From positions 5,947 to 22,546 of the forward strand of contig DCFQ01000068.1 of NCBI GenBank assembly GCA_002319915.1: 16,600 nucleotides of DNA, read 5' to 3'. Positions 1 to 7,646 of the stretch are shown here, one piece after another; the first letter of the stretch is position 1; each line of letters opens with the position of its first letter. Source of the DNA: Bacteroidales bacterium UBA1800. GTDB taxonomy: Bacteria; Bacteroidota; Bacteroidia; Bacteroidales; VadinHA17. The translations under genes and the position numbers were made by a program. The notes under the pieces are model-generated. The model made no database searches and had not been told where the DNA came from. It was given only the letters and a program-made list of their open reading frames with translations.

Positions 1-49
1 ATCGTGCGATCGTGCAGCAACCAGCAACCAGCAACCAGCAACCAGCAAC
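1..49. repeat. Short tandem repeats beside the permease gene
   Basis: Five perfect head-to-tail copies of the heptamer CAGCAAC occupy 15-49, preceded by a near-duplicate of ATCGTGCG (1-8 and 9-15). The last copy ends on the first base of the stop codon (CTA at 49-51, TAG on the minus strand) of the permease gene, so the array lies directly 3' of that gene. It may continue beyond the left edge of the window. Seven-base units would shift reading frame if copy number changed, but because the array lies after the stop codon it should not alter the permease itself. Confidence 0.9.
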
Positions 50-2448
50 TACTCATACCTCAATGCATCCACCGGGTTCCTGTTGGCAATAATTACGAAA
101 TTCAATGCTGAGACCAGTGCGACAAGCCCCAGCACAAGTAAGCCGCTAAGGACAAAAATACTCCAGTGAAGAGGAATTTTCGATACAAAGTTTTGCATCC
201 ACTTGCCGCCGATGTACCACGCTCCGACCAGCCCGACAAGGACCGCCGGTAGGGCAATGTATTCAAGGTCTGTTACGAAGATCCTAAGGATATCACCAAG
301 CCTGGCCCCGTTGATCCTGCGAATGGCCAGCTCCTTGCTGCGGCGTGACACTTCCGTGACTGTATAACCGAGGAGACCCATCAGGGCAATCAGAAGGATA
401 ATTAAATTTCCTGCAAGCATGGTATTCCTGAATCCTTTTTCAGCAGAATACCGCGTGATTCTTTCAATTTCAAGGCTTTTCACAATGGCATCCTGGTGGG
501 GCAATGCGGTATTCAGGATCTCCGTCATTCTTTTCATTATTCCGCCTCCGGCCCCGGGATAAACCTTCACGAGGATATAGCACGAAAATGAGGGGTTCTT
601 AACAATCAACTCCTGGAACTTATCATCAGGCATGTAGGAAAACATTGCAGGTCTGTTGTCAGGATCTGCCATGGAGCCCACCACAAAATCGGGAAAGACC
701 CCCCGGATTGTGTAAGTCCCGTGTTCGCTCAGGCGTACCTGCTTTCCTATGACTCCGTCCTTCCACTGGCCGTTCATCATAAGCTTGCCAGCTCCCTTGC
801 GGCTGATGAGATAATCGAAAGGGACGGACGATTCCGGGGTGAAATCGGTCCCTTCACTCACCGGTATATTAAGGATCCGAAGGTAATTCTCGTCAATCCA
901 GTAAAAATCAGCAATATTGAACAGCTCTTTTTCCTCACCGGGATAGGAGACATTATTGCCGGCAGCCCCTTCCGTCGGCACGCAGTTTCCCAGCCCGACC
1001 CTCTCGACCCGGGGAACCGCCCTGAGTTCATCAAGTACAGTCAGCAGCCTGCTGCCCGGCATTCCGCTTGTGGATGCAAAGAAAACACCCTCCGTCCGGT
1101 AACCATGATCAGAGTCCCTCATTCTCTTGTACTGAAGTGTCACAATAACGAGTGTGGCAAGAATGAACGCAGCCCCTGCAAACTGCAGGGAAAGCAGTGC
1201 AAGCTTCCATTTGTTTCCCTTCTGGTGGTAATCGCGAAAAACAACTGCGACCGGGATCCTGGCAAAGAATCGTCCAGGTATGTAGCTGACCAGCAGTACC
1301 AGTATGACCATTAAAATAAACAGCGGCAGCACCACTTCAGGAATAAGTGCAGAGGAAAGATGATGTCCTGACTGTGCCTCGACCACAGGCTTCAGTACAA
1401 CTATAATCATGAATGCGCCGGCAAGCGAAAGGAGGAAAAGGAAAGAAGTTTCAAGAAGTATCATCATCTGCAGGTTGGCAGCCCGGGCGCCGAATGTTTT
1501 ATAAATAGCCGAGTTCTTTGCCCGGTTGACCAGTGCGCTCAGAGTCAGCAGCAGATAGTTCAGGAGGGATACTGCCAGAACAGCAAATGCAATCGATGTG
1601 AGGATCACTATCATGTCCCTTACCACATCCAGGTGAATTTTCCTGATCGGCTTGAAGCTGTATTTCAGCACCATCCCGTGCTGGACCTCTTCAAGGTGGA
1701 CAATTTCCTGGTGGACCTCCTGCATTTTGCGGACCGCAGGCTGAAGGCTTTCAGGATCGACACCCGGGGCCAGTTTGACAAAAGCATTATAACGGTCATT
1801 TCCCAGCCAGTTACTTGTGCCGTCCCACATAAACTGTCCGGTAGAGACCATTGAAATGAGAATGTCGTACTTGTAGCTGGTGTTCTCAGGCAATTCCCTG
1901 AATATCCCGGCGATGGTAATCTTTTTCCCGGGGTACTCCTTTAATTCGATCATTTTCCCGGTCACTTCACCTCCGATCATCTTTGCAATCCTGTCCGAGA
2001 CCACGCATTGCATCTGGCTTTTCAGTATCTCCTTTGCATTACCGACGATCACCGGCCGTGGAAGCACGTCAAATACAAACTCGTCGGCAAACGAAAACTC
2101 ACCCCTGTAACTTTTCCCGTCATCGGTATAAAAAACTGAAGGCCCGATGCTGTTCAGGCGTGTCGCAACCTCAATGCCGGGAACCTCTGTCTTTAAACCG
2201 GGTGCTATCGCACCGCTGACCTGGTTAATGGAATTAAGCTTGTCCGACGAATTATCAGGCTTGTAGTTTTCACAAACCACATAAACACGACCAGAATCAG
2301 GGTAAAAGCTATCGAAACTGTAAGAGTAGAATACTTCCGAAAGAAGGATTATGCCGAACGCCAGGCCTGCTGCTAGCGAAATAATGCGGGTAAGCGAATG
2401 CTCTCCTCTCCGGAACAATGTACGAAAAGCCTTCCTCAGTAAATTCAT
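49..2448 (-). CDS. FtsX/MacB-type ABC transporter permease
   Basis: This is a 799-residue inner-membrane permease of the large Bacteroidota FtsX-like family, which works with a separate ATPase. The hydrophobic pattern gives a first helix at about residues 20-40, a long extracytoplasmic MacB_PCD-like region to about 276, four helices near 279-303, 327-352, 370-391 and 416-438, a second extracytoplasmic region to about 677, and three C-terminal helices near 679-700, 730-748 and 765-789. The cytoplasmic loop carries RRINGA at 710-715, matching the RR-x-x-GA signature of FtsX loops, and the protein ends in the typical NPVDALRYE. The family is often involved in export of lipoproteins, peptides or drugs or in envelope stress, but the substrate here is unknown. 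No ATPase gene is adjacent within the window. ATG at 2448 fits the usual N-terminus; I see no clear Bacteroidota promoter or Shine-Dalgarno site upstream. Confidence 0.9.
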   Translation of the reverse strand: MNLLRKAFRTLFRRGEHSLTRIISLAAGLAFGIILLSEVFYSYSFDSFYPDSGRVYVVCENYKPDNSSDKLNSINQVSGAIAPGLKTEVPGIEVATRLNSIGPSVFYTDDGKSYRGEFSFADEFVFDVLPRPVIVGNAKEILKSQMQCVVSDRIAKMIGGEVTGKMIELKEYPGKKITIAGIFRELPENTSYKYDILISMVSTGQFMWDGTSNWLGNDRYNAFVKLAPGVDPESLQPAVRKMQEVHQEIVHLEEVQHGMVLKYSFKPIRKIHLDVVRDMIVILTSIAFAVLAVSLLNYLLLTLSALVNRAKNSAIYKTFGARAANLQMMILLETSFLFLLSLAGAFMIIVVLKPVVEAQSGHHLSSALIPEVVLPLFILMVILVLLVSYIPGRFFARIPVAVVFRDYHQKGNKWKLALLSLQFAGAAFILATLVIVTLQYKRMRDSDHGYRTEGVFFASTSGMPGSRLLTVLDELRAVPRVERVGLGNCVPTEGAAGNNVSYPGEEKELFNIADFYWIDENYLRILNIPVSEGTDFTPESSVPFDYLISRKGAGKLMMNGQWKDGVIGKQVRLSEHGTYTIRGVFPDFVVGSMADPDNRPAMFSYMPDDKFQELIVKNPSFSCYILVKVYPGAGGGIMKRMTEILNTALPHQDAIVKSLEIERITRYSAEKGFRNTMLAGNLIILLIALMGLLGYTVTEVSRRSKELAIRRINGARLGDILRIFVTDLEYIALPAVLVGLVGAWYIGGKWMQNFVSKIPLHWSIFVLSGLLVLGLVALVSALNFVIIANRNPVDALRYE

Positions 2449-2745
2449 TTTATCTGGATTTTATCTAAAGTTGTGATTTATTTGTGAATTTTTCCCTGTT
2501 AAGTTCCCAATATCCTTTTTTTGATCAGGTTAAAACCAATGATGGGGAAGATCCCGACACTAAATCAGGGATCAGGCTTATACCCCTTTAGACGCAGGAT
2601 CGGCATAAACGTTACCACGGAATGGTCACTTTTCGACCTTAAAGAGCTTTTAAAATTCAGTTAAAGTAACTGTCCTGGCTGCTGACTCATCTTTTGCGGA
2701 CACGGCATTGATTATTTGATGTAAATTTGCGCTTGTTTTACAGAT
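2449..2745. other. Divergent intergenic region without a gene
   Basis: This 297-bp stretch separates the minus-strand permease from mfd. It is AT-rich near both ends. On the plus strand it holds the mfd -7 box at 2722-2729. On the minus strand I find no CAAAnnTA complement that would mark a promoter for the permease. No ORF, RNA gene or strong hairpin was recognised. Confidence 0.6.
2722..2729 (+). promoter_or_regulatory. Putative mfd -7 promoter box
   Basis: TAAATTTG fits the Bacteroidota -7 consensus TAnnTTTG exactly. It ends 16 nt before the ATG of mfd, so the leader would be only about 12 nt. No TTTG lies at the ideal distance for a -33 box; the nearest TTG-type words are 11 and 25 nt upstream, so the upstream element is weak or absent. 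Confidence 0.5.
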
Positions 2746-5700
2746 ATGGAACCAGGTACACTAATCCGGATATATGCCGGGCACCCTCTCATGGGGAGCA
2801 TAACCGGTGCGATTAACGATTCCGGGAGCGGGAATATTCTTTTCCGGGGGCTTTCCGGGTCTGCAAAAGCATTGTTTCTTGCTTCGGTCTTTAACCAGGC
2901 CCAGACCGCCCACTTTGTTGTTATCCCCGAGAAAGAGGAGGCTGCATATTTTTACAATGACCTTTGCGCCATACTGGGCGATGAATTGGTATTCTTCTTT
3001 CCCTCCACTTACAAGCGGTCGGTGCAGTATGAACAGGTCGAGCCTGCAAATATCGTGCTCAGGACCGAGGTTCTCAATTTCCTGGCTTCAGGGAAAAGAA
3101 AAGGAATTATAGTTTCGTATCCCGAGGCAGTGATGGAAAAGGTGGTCAGCCGGCGCAATCTCAAAAAGAATACGTTCAATATAAGCAAGGGCGACACGCT
3201 GTCGATAGATTTCCTCGAGGAGGTGCTTCATGAGTACAATTTCGAGCGGGTCGAGTTCGTATACGAGCCCGGGCAATATTCAATCAGGGGAAGCATAACC
3301 GACATTTTCTCTTATTCGGACGACATGCCTTACCGGATCGACTTTTTCGGGGATGAGGTGGATTCGATCAGGACCTTCAACACTGATGACCAGCTGTCGG
3401 TGAGCATTCTGAAGCAGATTTCGATAATCCCGAACATACAGGATATCTCAATCGAGGAGATCAGCGATTCGTTCACCGATTTCCTGCCCCCATCCGCATT
3501 CGTCTGGATGGATGATGCCGGCTTCATCAGGGAGAGGATCAATAATATTTACGAGATCACAGGCCAGAGGGAGGAATCGGGGCAGGTTTTCAACAGGAAG
3601 GATATAATCATGACTGGGAACCGGCTCCTTGATCTCTGCCTGAAATTCAGGTTCCTTGAGTTCGGAAACAAACCGGTCGTTGAAGCGGGCAATACTTTTC
3701 AGTTCAGTACCGAGCCCCAGCCGGTGTTCAACAAGAATTTTGAGCTCCTCTCTGAGAAGCTTGTCTCAAACTCATTGAAAGGATTCAAGACCTACATAAT
3801 ATCTGAGAGCCAGTCGCAGATCGACAGGCTTAAAGACATCTTTGCAGAAATAAACCCGGAGGCCTCCTTTACTCCTCTCCTGCTGAATCTTCACGGGGGA
3901 TTTACCGACTTCGACCTCGCTTTCTCGCTATTTACCGATCATCAGATATTTGACAGGTATCACAAGTTCAGGATAAGGGGATTTTTCTCGAGGAAGGAGA
4001 GCATTTCGATCAAGGAGCTTACAGGGCTCAACCCAGGAGATTACGTTGTGCATATCGATCATGGCATAGGGAAATTCGGCGGCCTTGAAAAGATTGAGGT
4101 GAACGGGAAGATCCAGGAGGCGATAAAGCTTGTCTATAAGGATAACGACATCCTTTATGTCGGGATACATTCCCTTCAGCGGATCTCAAAATACAAGGGA
4201 AAGGATAACTCGGAACCAAGGATCAACAAGCTTGGCTCGGGGGCCTGGCAGAAGCTTAAACAGTCGACAAAGAAACGTGTCAAGGATATTGCCAGGGACC
4301 TGATCCGGCTTTACGCCAGGCGAATGTCATCCGAAGGGTATTCGTTCACTCCCGATTCATACCTGCAGAGGGAGCTTGAAGCCTCATTCATCTACGAGGA
4401 TACTCCCGACCAGCTGAGCGCCACAATTGCGGTGAAGCAGGATATGGAGGCAGGGCATCCCATGGACAGGCTCGTTTGCGGCGACGTTGGTTTCGGCAAG
4501 ACAGAGGTTGCCATCAGGGCAGCATTCAAGTCGGTGACCGACAGCAAGCAGGCTGCGGTGCTCGTTCCAACGACAATTCTTGCGCTTCAGCACTACAAGA
4601 CCTTCAGCGCAAGGCTCAAAGGGTACCCCTGCAATGTCGACTATATCAGCAGACACAGGAAGCCTGCCGATCAGAAGAAGATCATTGCCGGGCTGGCTGA
4701 TGGAAGTATAGATATCATTATCGGTACCCACAAGCTGGTCAGTGATGAAGTGAAATTCAAGGACCTGGGGCTTCTGATCATCGACGAGGAACAACGGTTC
4801 GGGGTATCGGTGAAGGAAAAACTCAAGAAGCTCAAGGCGAATGTAGATACCCTCACCCTTACTGCAACACCAATCCCTCGGACCCTGCAGTTCTCACTGA
4901 TGGGAGCGCGTGACCTCTCGGTGATAAATACGCCGCCTCCGAACAGGATGCCGATAGTAACGGAAATTCATGGGTTCAACGAGGAAATAATCAAGGAAGG
5001 AATTGAATACGAGGTATCGCGGAATGGCCAGGTGTTCTTTATTCATAACAGGGTGGAGAATATAAGGGAGATCCGCGACAAGATCCTGAGGATCTGCCCG
5101 AAGGTAAAGGCCGCCGTGGTTCATGGCAAAATGGAAGGGAGGGATATTGAGAATGTGATGTTCGACTTCATCCAGGGCGATTACGATGTCCTTGTAGCCA
5201 CTTCCATAATTGAATCAGGGCTGGATATTCCCAATGCCAATACCATCTTCATCAACGATGCGCATCACTTTGGACTTTCGGAGCTGCACCAGCTGAGAGG
5301 CAGGGTTGGAAGGTCGAACAGGAAGGCATTCTGTTATCTCCTGGCACCGCCAACCGACACTCTCACGCACGAAGCAAGGAGAAGGCTCAAAGCCATCGAG
5401 GAGTTCTCGGAGCTGGGAAGCGGGTTCAATATCGCCATGCAGGACCTTGACATCAGGGGCTCGGGGAATCTCCTTGGAGGGGAACAGAGCGGTTTTATAG
5501 CGGATGTGGGCTTCGAAACCTATCAGAGGATCCTGAACGAAGCTATGATTGAGCTCAGGGAATCGGAGCATATTGCAGCTCCGGCAGAAGAAGCGCAAGC
5601 CCCGGTCCCTGAAAGGGAAGGAACGGAAAAGGTCTACGTGTCCGATTTTCAGATAGATACAGATTTCGAGATCATGTTCCCCGATGAATATGTTTCAAAC

Positions 5701-6117
5701 ATATCGGAAAGGATAAGGCTTTACAAGGAACTGAATGACATCCCCGACGAAGAAAAGCTGCTCCTCTTCGAAAGGAAGCTTACTGACAGGTTCGGTCCGT
5801 TGCCCGCGCCGGCAAAATCCTTGCTGGATATCGTAAGGATAAAATGGATCGCGGTCAGGCTCGGAATTGAAAAAGTACTGCTTAAGAACGATACAATGAT
5901 TGCTAACTTCATTTCAGATCCCGGATCGGTGTATTACAGGAGCTCGCTCTTCGTTTCGGTCATGAATTATGTAAACAGGCACCATAAAAGAATGTCGGTG
6001 CGCCAGAAAGAATCCAAGCTGAGCCTTGCAGTGGCTGATATCAGGAGTGTAAAATCGGCCATTGAGGTCCTTGACGATATCTATTCAGTGGCAGGAAGTG
6101 AGAGGAAAAGCGGATAG
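2746..6117 (+). CDS. mfd: Transcription-repair coupling factor Mfd
   Basis: Mfd is a DNA translocase that removes RNA polymerase stalled at lesions and recruits UvrA for nucleotide excision repair. At 1123 residues it is close to full family length (about 1150). The order seen is an N-terminal UvrB-like module (to about 330), the CarD-like RNA polymerase interaction domain starting near 425 with GDYVVHIDHGIG (431-442), the helicase core, and a TRCF C-terminal domain at about 966-1060. Helicase motifs are intact: Walker A GDVGFGKTE at 579-587, DEEQ box at 680-683, a TATPIPRTL motif III, an ESGLDIP motif and RGRVGR at 851-856. A charged, Pro/Glu-rich linker at about 947-963 precedes the C-terminal domain. 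ATG at 2746 follows a -7 box. The gene stands between a divergent permease gene and coaX, 75 bp from the latter's ATG, and is likely its own transcription unit. Confidence 0.98.
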   Translation: MEPGTLIRIYAGHPLMGSITGAINDSGSGNILFRGLSGSAKALFLASVFNQAQTAHFVVIPEKEEAAYFYNDLCAILGDELVFFFPSTYKRSVQYEQVEPANIVLRTEVLNFLASGKRKGIIVSYPEAVMEKVVSRRNLKKNTFNISKGDTLSIDFLEEVLHEYNFERVEFVYEPGQYSIRGSITDIFSYSDDMPYRIDFFGDEVDSIRTFNTDDQLSVSILKQISIIPNIQDISIEEISDSFTDFLPPSAFVWMDDAGFIRERINNIYEITGQREESGQVFNRKDIIMTGNRLLDLCLKFRFLEFGNKPVVEAGNTFQFSTEPQPVFNKNFELLSEKLVSNSLKGFKTYIISESQSQIDRLKDIFAEINPEASFTPLLLNLHGGFTDFDLAFSLFTDHQIFDRYHKFRIRGFFSRKESISIKELTGLNPGDYVVHIDHGIGKFGGLEKIEVNGKIQEAIKLVYKDNDILYVGIHSLQRISKYKGKDNSEPRINKLGSGAWQKLKQSTKKRVKDIARDLIRLYARRMSSEGYSFTPDSYLQRELEASFIYEDTPDQLSATIAVKQDMEAGHPMDRLVCGDVGFGKTEVAIRAAFKSVTDSKQAAVLVPTTILALQHYKTFSARLKGYPCNVDYISRHRKPADQKKIIAGLADGSIDIIIGTHKLVSDEVKFKDLGLLIIDEEQRFGVSVKEKLKKLKANVDTLTLTATPIPRTLQFSLMGARDLSVINTPPPNRMPIVTEIHGFNEEIIKEGIEYEVSRNGQVFFIHNRVENIREIRDKILRICPKVKAAVVHGKMEGRDIENVMFDFIQGDYDVLVATSIIESGLDIPNANTIFINDAHHFGLSELHQLRGRVGRSNRKAFCYLLAPPTDTLTHEARRRLKAIEEFSELGSGFNIAMQDLDIRGSGNLLGGEQSGFIADVGFETYQRILNEAMIELRESEHIAAPAEEAQAPVPEREGTEKVYVSDFQIDTDFEIMFPDEYVSNISERIRLYKELNDIPDEEKLLLFERKLTDRFGPLPAPAKSLLDIVRIKWIAVRLGIEKVLLKNDTMIANFISDPGSVYYRSSLFVSVMNYVNRHHKRMSVRQKESKLSLAVADIRSVKSAIEVLDDIYSVAGSERKSG

Positions 6118-6169
6118 GCACCTTAAACACTTTTATACCTTTGCCCTGGAATTATTCCTGCCGGTTTCT

Positions 6170-6177
6170 TACCTTTG
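6170..6177 (+). promoter_or_regulatory. Putative coaX -7 promoter box
   Basis: TACCTTTG fits TAnnTTTG exactly and ends 15 nt before the coaX ATG at 6193, implying a leader of roughly 11 nt. A second exact match, also TACCTTTG, lies at 6136-6143, still within the mfd-coaX gap. Neither has a perfect TTTG at the usual -33 distance. A perfect 11-nt palindrome (GGAAT-T-ATTCC, 6148-6158) lies between the two boxes, about where the -33 region of the downstream one would be. This promoter would serve the coaX-lptC-small protein cluster. Confidence 0.5.
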
Positions 6178-6192
6178 TATTTTATTCCGGAT

Positions 6193-6921
6193 ATGAACCT
6201 GGTACTGGATATCGGAAATACTTCAGGCAAAATAGCGCTTTTTGACGGGGAAACAAAGGTCACATCATTGAGGACCAGGCATTTCAGCTGCGAAAAGCTG
6301 GAAAGGACATTAGAACAGTATCAAAGCAGGCTCGAAAAGGCCATTGTTTCGACTGTAAAAAATGTTCCGGAATTTGTGATCGACCTGGCAACGCACGGAA
6401 TACCCTTTGTTCATGTGTTATCGCACCGGTCAAGGCTCCCGTTCATCAACAATTATGAGACACCCGAGACTCTCGGCCCTGACAGGCTGGCTGCCATTGC
6501 CGGTGCATTTCATTTTTTCACCGGGAAGAATGTCCTGGTAATTGATGCCGGGAGTGCCGTCACTTATGACTTTTTACTTGGAAACACTTATCCCGGGGGT
6601 AATATTTCTCCTGGGCTAACCATGAGATTCAGGGCGCTCCACAGGTTCACCGACAAGCTCCCGCTCGGCACTACGACGGAAAAGTACTCATCACCGGGAT
6701 CGGGCACCCTTGAAGCAATAACCGCCGGCGTCGTCGACGGGCTTATATTTGAGATCAATTCATATATCCGCTCCTTTAAGGAGAAATATCCCGGCGGGGA
6801 GGTGGTCATTACCGGGGGCGACAGCGGCTACCTCAGGGACAGGGTGGAGCTGGGAATAAACTATATGCCTGATATTGTGCTCGACGGGCTAAACTACATT
6901 CTTGAGTTCAATGCGAAATAA
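6193..6921 (+). CDS. coaX: Type III pantothenate kinase
   Basis: CoaX phosphorylates pantothenate, the first step of coenzyme A synthesis; type III enzymes are ASKHA-fold, not inhibited by CoA, and usually need a monovalent cation. The 242-residue product has the phosphate-binding DIGNT at 6-10, the pantothenate-site motif LGPDR at 94-98, the second phosphate motif DAGSAVT at 118-124 (commonly DAGTA in the family), then GGNISPGL and a C-terminal VVITGGDSGYL segment with the adenosine-site glycines. A TTG-initiated version six codons longer (6175) is open but would overlap the -7 box, so ATG 6193 is chosen; the protein then begins MNLVLDIGNT as family members do. Its last 11 bases overlap lptC, suggesting translational coupling. 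Confidence 0.96.
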   Translation: MNLVLDIGNTSGKIALFDGETKVTSLRTRHFSCEKLERTLEQYQSRLEKAIVSTVKNVPEFVIDLATHGIPFVHVLSHRSRLPFINNYETPETLGPDRLAAIAGAFHFFTGKNVLVIDAGSAVTYDFLLGNTYPGGNISPGLTMRFRALHRFTDKLPLGTTTEKYSSPGSGTLEAITAGVVDGLIFEINSYIRSFKEKYPGGEVVITGGDSGYLRDRVELGINYMPDIVLDGLNYILEFNAK

Positions 6922-7462
6922 TAATATATTCATTCTGTTCATCCTTGCTGTTCTTGTAAGTCTGGCATCCTGCGAGAAAAAAAACACAACAATTCCAAAG
7001 ATCGATCTGCTTACGCTTCCAGCAATAACCGGAAGGAACCTGACAACCGTATATACCGACTCGGGGAAGATCCAGATGGAACTGACAGCTCCCCTTATGG
7101 AATCATATACCAATGCAAATCCTGCATATACTGAATTCAGGAAAGGCATCAAGGTCCTTTTTTACCAGGGGCATGACAAACCAGTAGCATCGGTAGTCTC
7201 GGCTTACGCAAAATATACCGACAATAACAGCCTGTGGGAGCTCCAGGACAGTGTGGTGGCCATAAATGAAGCTGGAGAGAAGCTCGAAACGGACCTTCTT
7301 TACTGGGACCAGAAGAAGAACCTGATCTATACCGACAGGTTTGTCAAAATTACAACGGCCGATCAGATCATCCAGGGCTACGGGCTGGAATCCGACACAA
7401 GGCTGGCGAAACGTAAGATTAAGAATCTCAGCGCCATAATCTATATCGATGGCAACCAGTAG
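6911..7462 (+). CDS. lptC: LptC-type lipopolysaccharide export protein (lipoprotein)
   Basis: LptC links the LptB2FG ABC transporter in the inner membrane to the periplasmic LptA bridge that carries LPS outward. The 183-residue product has a hydrophobic signal peptide ending in a lipobox LASC (Cys21), so it is probably a lipoprotein rather than carrying the transmembrane anchor of E. coli LptC, and a beta-rich body with repeated patterns such as GKIQMELTAPLME and ELQDSVVAINEAGEKLETD that match LptC/LptA jellyroll strands. ATG 6911 is preferred to the TTG at 6902 because it places the charged N-region correctly. It overlaps coaX by 11 bp upstream and the next gene by 14 bp. The same neighbourhood (coaX, lptC, CBS-domain hemolysin) is familiar from other Bacteroidota. 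No other lpt gene is in the window. Confidence 0.87.
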   Translation: MRNNNIFILFILAVLVSLASCEKKNTTIPKIDLLTLPAITGRNLTTVYTDSGKIQMELTAPLMESYTNANPAYTEFRKGIKVLFYQGHDKPVASVVSAYAKYTDNNSLWELQDSVVAINEAGEKLETDLLYWDQKKNLIYTDRFVKITTADQIIQGYGLESDTRLAKRKIKNLSAIIYIDGNQ

Positions 7463-7637
7463 GACAAACAGGATCCTGGAAATCATCTGGATCATCACGG
7501 GCATGCTTTGCCTGGCTGCCGGCTTGCGGTACTTCATCCTGAACGGGTACAGCAACCGCCTGCTTCTCTTCCTTCTTATGGCTGTAATCTCCTTTCTCTA
7601 CGCGTGGTTTCGCCATTCGCAGCGAAAAAAGAGCTAA
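7449..7637 (+). CDS. Small two-helix membrane protein of unknown function
   Basis: This 62-residue ORF starts with ATG inside the end of lptC (14-bp overlap, different frame) and stops 9 bp before the next gene. It has a charged N-terminus (MATSRTNR), a hydrophobic helix at about residues 10-31, a short polar turn with NGYSNR, a second helix at about 38-55 and a basic tail (RHSQRKKS). By the positive-inside rule both ends should be cytoplasmic. Compact spacing and clean topology argue that it is a real gene and not a shadow ORF. I do not recognise a named family. Its position next to lptC and a membrane CBS-domain protein hints at an envelope role, but that is inference only. Confidence 0.72.
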   Translation: MATSRTNRILEIIWIITGMLCLAAGLRYFILNGYSNRLLLFLLMAVISFLYAWFRHSQRKKS

Positions 7638-7642
7638 TTTTG
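7635..7642 (+). promoter_or_regulatory. Putative near-leaderless -7 box for the CBS-domain gene
   Basis: TAATTTTG matches TAnnTTTG exactly. It begins on the stop codon of the 62-residue ORF and ends only 4 nt before ATG 7647. If the box works at its normal distance from the start site, transcription would begin at or within a few bases of the ATG. No good -33 TTTG is seen at 18-20 nt upstream. The match could also be chance, since this gene may be read from the upstream cluster. Confidence 0.4.
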
Positions 7643-7646
7643 CTGC

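Noticed and set aside
2449..2745. Riboswitch or small RNA in the permease-mfd gap
   Set aside because: No conserved aptamer motif or stable hairpin was recognised; only AT-rich sequence and a -7 box are visible.
4384..4794. Minus-strand 136-codon ORF within mfd
   Set aside because: It lies opposite the conserved Walker A and DEEQ helicase core; open antisense frames arise from codon bias, and no domain is recognised.
5215..5598. Minus-strand 127-codon ORF within mfd
   Set aside because: It is antisense to the conserved RGRVGR helicase region and lacks any start context or domain.
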